From the NCBI GenBank assembly GCA_947460165.1, contig CANHKH010000213.1, positions 1 through 6,185 on the forward strand: 6,185 nt of DNA, given 5' to 3'. This DNA comes from Comamonadaceae bacterium. Lineage in GTDB: Bacteria; Pseudomonadota; Gammaproteobacteria; Burkholderiales; Burkholderiaceae_C. A program made the position numbers and the translations under genes. Every line of letters begins with the position of its first letter. Position 1 is the first letter of the stretch. Below the pieces are notes generated by a model. That model searched no databases. It was not told the origin of the DNA and saw only the letters and a list, made by a program, of their open reading frames with translations. Positions 1 through 4,282 of this stretch are shown piece by piece.

Positions 1-1
1 G

Positions 2-664
2 AACGATGTGCTGGTGCGCCAAGAGATCAACAAGGTTGGCGACCTGCGTGGGCGCACCTATGTGGTGGATTCGCCCAACACGGCTTATGCCTTGATTGGC
101 CGCAAAATTTTGAGGAACGCTGGCCTCAAGGAAAACCAAGATTACAAGCTGGACCCCCTGGGCGGCTCCGAGGCCCGCACCAAGTCCATGGACACGCCAG
201 CTGGTGCCGCCACGATACTGAACCCGCCCTGGAATTTCTTGGCCATTGAGCGCGGCGCCAAGAGCCTGGGCACCACGGCAGAACTGTTTGGCCCCTACCA
301 AGCGCAAGGCGTGTTTGTGATGCGGCCCTGGGCGGCGCAAAACGCCTCTGCCCTGGAGCGCTACCTGGCCGCCTACATTGAAGGCTGCCGCGCCGCGCAA
401 GACCCAGCCCAGCGCACCCTGACCCTGCAAGTGTTGATGCGCGAGCTCAAGCTGAACCAGCGCACCGCCGAGCAAACCTACGCCGCCTTGAACACCCCCA
501 GCCACGGCCTGGCCAAGGACTGCGCCTTCAACATGGAGGGATTTAAAAACGTGCTCAGCCTGCGCGCCGAGATCATGGGCCAGTGGGGCGGCCAAGCCCC
601 TGCGCCCGAGAAGTACCTGGACCTGAGCCTTTACAACCGCGCCTTGGGCCACGCCAGGCCTTGA
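2..664 (+). CDS. ABC transporter periplasmic solute-binding protein, NMT1/THI5-like (5' truncated)
   Basis: This is the C-terminal 220 residues of a solute-binding protein that would capture a small molecule in the periplasm and deliver it to an ABC permease. The frame is open through the left edge of the window, so the GTG at base 8 is an internal Val and the true start lies outside. Visible family features are the segment DLRGRTYVVDSPNTAYALIG, typical of the 'DLkGKtigvd.p.sg.a..lrkiL' strand-helix of the NMT1/THI5/SsuA fold, followed by KILRNAGL. Later come a PPWNFLAIERGAKSLG segment, like the ligand-dependent 'P...lA.e.G...L' region, and a C-terminal helical part with a YLAAYIEGCRAAQD helix. 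Family members usually have about 310-340 residues, so roughly two thirds is present. The ligand cannot be told: the family includes thiamine-precursor, sulfonate, taurine and aromatic-acid binders. No permease or ATPase gene follows, so any partners lie upstream. The family call is firm and the substrate unknown. Confidence 0.85.
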   Translation, partial: NDVLVRQEINKVGDLRGRTYVVDSPNTAYALIGRKILRNAGLKENQDYKLDPLGGSEARTKSMDTPAGAATILNPPWNFLAIERGAKSLGTTAELFGPYQAQGVFVMRPWAAQNASALERYLAAYIEGCRAAQDPAQRTLTLQVLMRELKLNQRTAEQTYAALNTPSHGLAKDCAFNMEGFKNVLSLRAEIMGQWGGQAPAPEKYLDLSLYNRALGHARP

Positions 665-681
665 GGGTTGCCGGGCAGGCT

Positions 682-806
682 CCTTCGGGATACGTGTCCC
701 CTTGGGAACCAAGCCTGCCGGCGATTCGTGGCCTGCGGTGATGGCTGTGGATTGGCACGATTCGCCAGCAGGCTGGCTGCTACAAATTCAGGGTCGGGGC
801 CAAGCG
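682..806. repeat. REP-like intergenic repeat, copy 1
   Basis: This is the first of two consecutive copies of a non-coding element. It contains an imperfect inverted repeat. The left arm at about 704-731 has the core AGCCTGCCGGCGATTCGTG. The right arm at about 755-782 reads CACGATTCGCCAGCAGGCT and continues to GGCTGCTAC. The arms surround a loop of about 23 bp containing GCCTGCGGTGATG. The copy aligns with the next one at an offset of about 127 bp, sharing exact blocks such as CTGCCGGCGATTCG (715-728 and 842-855) and GCCTGCGGTGATG. The arms could fold in RNA and may protect or end the transcript of the upstream binding-protein gene, but there is no T-run. The short open frames here are not convincing genes. 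The type resembles dispersed REP/BIME-like elements of Gram-negative genomes; no named family was recognised. Confidence 0.75.
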
Positions 807-934
807 CCTTCTCGGAATGTGGGTCCCATTGGGAGCCAAGTCTGCCGGCGATTCGCGGCCTGCGGTGATGCCTGTTCAACCGCACGATTCGCTTGCAGGC
901 TTGGCTCCTACAAATACCGATTCGGGGGCAAACG
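807..934. repeat. REP-like intergenic repeat, copy 2
   Basis: This second copy of the element is in the same orientation as copy 1. Its inverted arms are better preserved: the left arm at 831-858 begins GGGAGCCAAGTCTGCCGGCG, and the right arm at 881-910 ends GCAGGCTTGGCTCCTA. Reading the right arm in reverse gives TAGGAGCCAAGCCTGCAAGC, which matches the left arm over GGAGCCAAG-CTGC. After base 934 the sequence restarts with CCTTCAAGG, as if a third copy had begun and was cut off at about 958. At 670-681, GCCGGGCAGGCT resembles the right arm of a copy truncated on the left. The stretch 665-1005 therefore looks like a degraded array of at least two elements, with no credible gene. Confidence 0.75.
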
Positions 935-1005
935 CCTTCAAGGTGAGAATGGTCGTATCGCGAGAGCAGCGGACATTGCCCAGTCAAATGAACACGCCAC
1001 GTAAA

Positions 1006-1018
1006 ACCCAAAAAGGGT
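1006..1018. promoter_or_regulatory. Operator-like dyad 1 (ACCC-N5-GGGT)
   Basis: The 13-bp inverted repeat ACCCAAAAAGGGT lies just upstream of the wHTH-MNT gene. It shares half-sites, spacer length and flanks (A-rich before, ATG after) with a second dyad whose centre is exactly 21 bp downstream, about two helical turns. This arrangement is typical of operators bound cooperatively by dimeric winged-helix regulators. The likely ligand is the product of the adjacent gene (autoregulation), which is an inference. Confidence 0.5.
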
Positions 1019-1026
1019 ATGGTCAA

Positions 1027-1039
1027 ACCCATTATGGGT
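1027..1039. promoter_or_regulatory. Operator-like dyad 2 (ACCCAT-T-ATGGGT)
   Basis: This is a perfect palindrome with 6-bp arms around a central T (ACCCATTATGGGT). It ends one base before the ATG at 1040. It repeats the ACCC-N5-GGGT pattern of the dyad at 1006-1018. Its position argues that translation of the regulator starts at 1040 rather than at the in-frame ATGs at 1019 or 1034, since the dyads would then be leader or promoter DNA. A bound protein here would block transcription start or early elongation. Confidence 0.55.
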
Positions 1040-1720
1040 ATGAATCACACATCATCTCACTCGGTCATCGCTGACGCCCTCTTCTCCAAAGTGCGTCAGC
1101 GTGTACTGAGCGTGCTGTTTGGCGCGCCAGACCGCAGCTTTTATACCAATGAGTTGATCGGCCTGGTGCAGTCTGGCTCGGGTGCGGTGCAGCGCGAACT
1201 GACCGATCTGGCCGATGCGGGCCTGCTCACGGTGCGCAAGCAGGGCAACCAAAAGCACTTTCAGGCGAATGCAGCCTCGCCCGTGTTTGCCGAGATGCGC
1301 GGGCTGGTGCTCAAAACGATGGGGCTGGCCGATGTGCTGCGCGCAGCGCTGGCGCCACTGGCGACGCAGATTGGTCAAGCGTTTGTGTTTGGCTCCATTG
1401 CCAAGCAGCAGGACACGGCTGAAAGCGACGTGGACTTGCTGGTGGTGAGCGACACGCTGGGCTATGGCGATGTGTTCGCAGCAGTGGAAGGCGCCACCCA
1501 CACCCTGGGCCGCACCATCAACCCAGCGCTGTACAGCGTCGCCGATTTCCATGCCCGCCTGCAGGGCGATAACGCGTTCATCCAGCGCGTGATGGAGCAA
1601 CCCAAAATTTGGCTGATCGGCCAGGAGCCTGTGCAACCGCGCTCGGGGCCACGTCAGGCCCTGTCCGTGGCAACCCATGGACCTGCCCTGACCCACAAAA
1701 GGTCTTGCCAGCCCTCATAA
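1040..1720 (+). CDS. Winged-helix DNA-binding / MNT-type nucleotidyltransferase fusion protein
   Basis: This is a two-domain protein of 226 residues. The first 75 or so residues form an ArsR/MarR-like winged helix: ADALFSKVRQRVLSVLFG, then SGSGAVQRELTDLADAGLLT as the recognition-helix region and the wing VRKQGNQKHFQAN. The second domain is a minimal nucleotidyltransferase carrying the complete GS-x10-DxD signature (VFGSIAKQQDTAESDVDLLV), with G at base 1391 and the DVD codons at 1427-1435. The later strand where many family enzymes have a third acidic residue reads RTINPALYS, with Asn (codon 1520-1522), so metal-dependent catalysis may be weak or absent. The conserved part ends near QPKIWLIGQEP; the last 27 or so residues are Arg/Pro-rich and look non-conserved. 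I chose ATG 1040 because two operator-like dyads end just before it and the first domain begins soon after. ATG 1019 is possible, and neither has a Shine-Dalgarno at normal spacing. A HEPN-type partner often follows MNT genes but none follows here. Autoregulation is likely; the nucleotidyl target is unknown. Confidence 0.82.
   Translation: MNHTSSHSVIADALFSKVRQRVLSVLFGAPDRSFYTNELIGLVQSGSGAVQRELTDLADAGLLTVRKQGNQKHFQANAASPVFAEMRGLVLKTMGLADVLRAALAPLATQIGQAFVFGSIAKQQDTAESDVDLLVVSDTLGYGDVFAAVEGATHTLGRTINPALYSVADFHARLQGDNAFIQRVMEQPKIWLIGQEPVQPRSGPRQALSVATHGPALTHKRSCQPS
1648..1671. other. Hairpin in the 3' tail of the wHTH-MNT gene
   Basis: GCCACG (1648-1653) pairs with CGTGGC (1666-1671), and inside it CAGG (1655-1658) pairs with CCTG (1660-1663). 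Together they make a stem of about 10 bp with small internal mismatches. No T-run follows, so this is not a standard intrinsic terminator. It lies in the part of the gene that encodes the unconserved C-terminal tail, about 85 bp before the next gene, and could affect read-through into that gene. Function is unproven. Confidence 0.3.
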
Positions 1721-1753
1721 GATGCGCGTTTACAGCTCATCCGCTCACCCCCC

Positions 1754-3355
1754 ATGAACATCCTCCGGCTGCGGCCCTCCCCCGCCTGGCTGTCCACCCT
1801 CCCGGTGGCGGCAGCCTTGGTGTTCGGCTTTGAGGGCTGGCGGCTGTTGCAAATGGTGCTGCTGGCCGCCTGCGCTTGGCTGTGGCTGCTCAGGCCCAGC
1901 CGCCATGGCGGCCTGCGGGCCTTGCAAGCCCTCTTGACGGGCTTGACGGCCATGGCTTTTATGCTGGACGCCCACATCCGCCGCTTCTTGCACCACAGCT
2001 ACGACGCCAGCCCCTCCAGCGCCATGGTCATGACGTCTCTGGCCAACACGCAGTCCAGTGAGGTGTGGGAGTTCCTGCAAATGCATGGCCCGAGGTCCTT
2101 GAGCACGGCCCTGGTGCTGGGCATCAGCCTGGCCTGGTTGGTGATTTGTTTGCGGGCCTGGTGGCAGCAGCCCCAGGCCACCGCCGCACACGCGCCCTGG
2201 CAGGGCTTGGTGCTGGGGCTGGTGCTGTCCACTCTGGTGCTCGCCTTGGTGGGTCCCCACTGGCGCGGGCTGCATCCCTTGAATTTTTGGTTCCACTGGG
2301 CAGAGGCCGTGACGACCTTGCGCGCGCAATGGGGCCAGTTGGACCACAGCCGGCGCCAATTGACCGAGCAGGCCCGGCTGCTGTCCCCAGTGGCCAGCCC
2401 CAGCAGCCCAGACACGCTGGTGCTGGTCATCAGCGAGAGCATCAACCGCCAGCACCTGGGCATTTACGGCTATCCGCGCCAAACCAGCCCCACGCTGAAC
2501 CAAAAACTCGCGGCCGATCCTGAGCGTTTGAAGATGTTCAGCCACGCCTGGTCGGTGGACGCCTCCACGGTGCCGGCACTGCAAAACTTTTTTTATTTCG
2601 GCCACCCAGAGGGGCAAAAGCAGCACCTGCTGGCGCTGGCGGCCGCCGCCGGTTACCAGACGTGGTGGATCAGCAACCAAGACGACGTGGCCATAGAGCA
2701 AGAACACGCCCGCCTGGCACACCATGCGCACATGATCAACCACAGGCCGGGGCGGGGCAGCCATTCGCTGGACCACACCAGCTTGCCCATGTTGGAGCAG
2801 GCCTTGCGCAACGCCGCGCCGCGCAAATTGATTGTGCTGCACCTCATAGGCGCGCACCCCGACTACAAGCGCAGGCATGTGCCAGGCGAGGCCGCCTTCA
2901 GTGGCGTCAAAGACGGGGTGTACGAGGGCCTCAAAGCGCAGGGCCGGCCCAGCTGGGTGCGCCAGCTGCGCAACGACTACGACTCGGCCCTGGCCTACCA
3001 CGACACCGTGGTGGCCCAGACCTTGGCCCTGACGCGACAACTCGGTGGCCAAGCGGCATCGTGGGTGTACTTTTCAGACCACGGCCAAGACGTGGGCAGC
3101 AGCGGCAACCGCGCCGGCCACAGCATGCACACCGCCGAGGGCTACCGCATTCCCCTGCTGATGTGGGGCCACGGCCTGCAAGGCTTGCCCCCCGACTATG
3201 TGCAGCGGCCCGTGCGCGCCGACTGGCTGGCGCACAGCGTGATGAACCTGCTGGACATCTCTTGGGCCCAGCACGCGCCCGACAAAGACGTGCTGGACGC
3301 CAGCTACCGCTGGCGGCCACCCAGCACACCCGTGGCCATGCTGATTTCGCCCTGA
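1754..3355 (+). CDS. Inner-membrane phosphoethanolamine transferase (sulfatase/alkaline-phosphatase fold; EptA/CptA/OpgE-type)
   Basis: This is a 533-residue enzyme expected to move phosphoethanolamine from phosphatidylethanolamine to a periplasmic acceptor such as lipid A, LPS core heptose or a glucan. The N-terminal third is membrane-embedded, with hydrophobic segments near residues 12-27, 31-47, 56-72, 113-133 and 147-166. The periplasmic catalytic domain starts near residue 220 with VLVISESINRQHLGIYGYPR, where Glu228 is the expected metal ligand. The nucleophile should be Thr272 in VDASTVPAL, the 'S-T-V/I-P-S/A-L' form seen in CptA/OpgE-like members rather than the 'CGTATAVS' of EptA. Further metal ligands are Asp442-His443 in SDHG and a following His (456 or 459, in GHSMH). 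All expected catalytic residues are therefore present, and the length fits the family (about 530-580). ATG 1754 has no clear Shine-Dalgarno but retains the first membrane segment. It lies 33 bp after the wHTH-MNT stop, so co-transcription is possible. The acceptor is not decided, and a link to polymyxin resistance should not be assumed. Confidence 0.85.
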   Translation: MNILRLRPSPAWLSTLPVAAALVFGFEGWRLLQMVLLAACAWLWLLRPSRHGGLRALQALLTGLTAMAFMLDAHIRRFLHHSYDASPSSAMVMTSLANTQSSEVWEFLQMHGPRSLSTALVLGISLAWLVICLRAWWQQPQATAAHAPWQGLVLGLVLSTLVLALVGPHWRGLHPLNFWFHWAEAVTTLRAQWGQLDHSRRQLTEQARLLSPVASPSSPDTLVLVISESINRQHLGIYGYPRQTSPTLNQKLAADPERLKMFSHAWSVDASTVPALQNFFYFGHPEGQKQHLLALAAAAGYQTWWISNQDDVAIEQEHARLAHHAHMINHRPGRGSHSLDHTSLPMLEQALRNAAPRKLIVLHLIGAHPDYKRRHVPGEAAFSGVKDGVYEGLKAQGRPSWVRQLRNDYDSALAYHDTVVAQTLALTRQLGGQAASWVYFSDHGQDVGSSGNRAGHSMHTAEGYRIPLLMWGHGLQGLPPDYVQRPVRADWLAHSVMNLLDISWAQHAPDKDVLDASYRWRPPSTPVAMLISP

Positions 3356-3387
3356 ACTGTGTTTGGGTGAGGTGTGGGGTGAGGCGC
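3356..3387. other. Convergent intergenic gap with G-rich direct repeat
   Basis: Only 32 bp separate the stop of the + strand transferase gene from the stop of the - strand SDR gene. The octamer GGGTGAGG occurs twice (3365-3372 and 3377-3384), giving four short G-tracts on the + strand. No hairpin with a T-run is visible, so neither gene has an obvious intrinsic terminator here, and overlapping 3' ends are likely. Confidence 0.4.
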
Positions 3388-4128
3388 TTATTGACCGTGG
3401 CGCAAACGGGTGCCCAGAATTTGCCCGGTGGTGAAGCTGGCACCCACGCCCGCCAAGTACAACAAGGTTTGCGCCGCTTGCTCGGGCAAGTTGGCGCTGC
3501 CCAGCACGTCCAGGGCCATTTTTTCGTCCCACAGGTGGGAGATGGCGTCACGCGCCAAGGGGGTGTCTGTCATGCCGGGGTTCAAGCCGTTGACGGTGAT
3601 CCCGTATTTGCCCAAGCTCAAGGCCAGGCTTTTGGTCAGCGCGATCATGCCGCCTTTGGAGGCCGCGTAGTGGGCATAGGCTTGGCTGCCGTACAAACCA
3701 CGGTCAGAGGTGAGCAAGACCATGGTGCCGCTTTGCTGGGCCACCATGGCTTTGGCCGCTTCGCGGGTGATGAAAAAACTGCCGTCCAAATTCACCCGCA
3801 AGGTCTCGCGCCATTGCTCGTCAGTCATCTCCAGCAAGGGGCAAGCCAAGCAAATCCCGGCCGAGTGGATCAGCGCATCAATGCGCCCATGCTGCGCCAA
3901 TGTGAAGTCCATCAAGGCACGGCATTGGCTGGAATCGCCCACATCAAAGGCCATGCTCTGCACAGAGGGCGCTTGGTTGCGCAGCGAGGCGCTCAGCGCT
4001 TGCAACGCCGCCTCATCTCTGTCGGCCAGCACCAAACTTGCACCTTCGCGTGCAAACAATTCGGCGCAGGCCTTGCCTATACCCGATGCGGCACCCGTGA
4101 TGAGGATGGACTTGTTCTTGAGGGTCAT
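3388..4128 (-). CDS. Short-chain dehydrogenase/reductase (SDR), classical type, probably NAD(H)-dependent
   Basis: This is a 246-residue cytoplasmic oxidoreductase with a Rossmann fold. Cofactor motif TGAASGIG is at residues 11-18. Asp36 ends beta-strand 2 (LVLAD), which favours NAD(H) over NADP(H). HSAG at 88-91 takes the place of the usual NNAG. The catalytic set is Asn113 (RVNLDG), Ser141, Tyr154 and Lys158 (YAASK), with Ser 13 residues before Tyr as is typical. NPGMTDTP follows at the usual position. The C-terminus reads TTGQILGTRLRHGQ, where most classical SDRs have a 'TGQ-x-hydrophobic-VDGG' ending, so the last strand is divergent. ATG 4128 is chosen because GGAG lies 7 bases upstream (complement of 4136-4139) and the length then equals the family norm. 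A longer frame to GTG 4269 has no conserved residues. It lies downstream of the exoprotein gene on the same strand and may be transcribed with it. Substrate unknown. Confidence 0.88.
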   Translation of the reverse strand: MTLKNKSILITGAASGIGKACAELFAREGASLVLADRDEAALQALSASLRNQAPSVQSMAFDVGDSSQCRALMDFTLAQHGRIDALIHSAGICLACPLLEMTDEQWRETLRVNLDGSFFITREAAKAMVAQQSGTMVLLTSDRGLYGSQAYAHYAASKGGMIALTKSLALSLGKYGITVNGLNPGMTDTPLARDAISHLWDEKMALDVLGSANLPEQAAQTLLYLAGVGASFTTGQILGTRLRHGQ

Positions 4129-4159
4129 GCGTGTTCTCCAGGTTGAATCTGGATTGAGA

Positions 4160-4282
4160 TTAACCGACCTTGCGCAGGAGGATGCCGACGGCCGCCAGGA
4201 GCGTAAAGCAGTCATCCATGGCGGCCACCGCACGCCTCTGAAGTGTGACACTGGCTGCGTGAAGCTCACTGGGGCCTTGCAT
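4160..4282 (-). CDS. Possible 40-residue small protein, start overlapping the exoprotein stop (TGATG)
   Basis: This is a short frame read on the - strand from ATG at 4282-4280 to TAA at 4162-4160. Its start shares one base with the TGA stop of the exoprotein gene (TGATG), a common arrangement for translational coupling by re-initiation. The product begins MQGPSELHAA and has a C-terminal half with a hydrophobic stretch, CFTLLAAVGILL, ending in RKVG. This could be one short membrane-interacting helix. It fills most of the gap to the SDR gene, ending 31 bp before it. There is no clear Shine-Dalgarno of its own, only a weak GGGA upstream. No family was recognised. In GC-rich DNA a 40-codon frame can occur by chance, so this is a candidate only. 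Confidence 0.3.
   Translation of the reverse strand: MQGPSELHAASVTLQRRAVAAMDDCFTLLAAVGILLRKVG

Noticed and set aside
668..1004. Small + and - strand frames across the REP-like doublet as genes
   Set aside because: They consist of the repeat units themselves, differ between the two copies in frame, and have no ribosome binding sites or motifs.
976..1006. Promoter TTGCCC (976-981) with a -10 near 999-1006 for the wHTH-MNT gene
   Set aside because: The -10 candidates (ACGTAA, GTAAAA) match poorly; only the dyads at 1006-1039 are strong enough to report.
1705..1734. Promoter TTGCCA (1705-1710) with TTTACA (1729-1734) for the transferase gene
   Set aside because: The -35 is fair but the -10 matches only three of six positions and the spacing is 18; not distinguishable from chance.
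1745..3052. Open frame of 435 codons on the - strand opposite the phosphoethanolamine transferase
   Set aside because: It is a shadow of the GC-rich + strand gene: its product is His/Gln/Gly-rich low complexity with no domain, while the + frame has all catalytic motifs.
2662..4146. Open frame of 494 codons on the + strand running from the transferase gene through the SDR gene
   Set aside because: It crosses the ends of two well-supported genes, has an Arg/Ala/Gln-rich product without motifs, and is explained by codon bias.
4136..4153. Terminator between the exoprotein and the SDR gene (CCAG/CTGG inverted repeat)
   Set aside because: The stem is only 4 bp and there is no T-run on the - strand.
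4129..4269. Longer SDR start at GTG 4269
   Set aside because: The extra 47 residues are not SDR-like, precede the first beta strand, and lie upstream of a good GGAG site 7 bases before ATG 4128.
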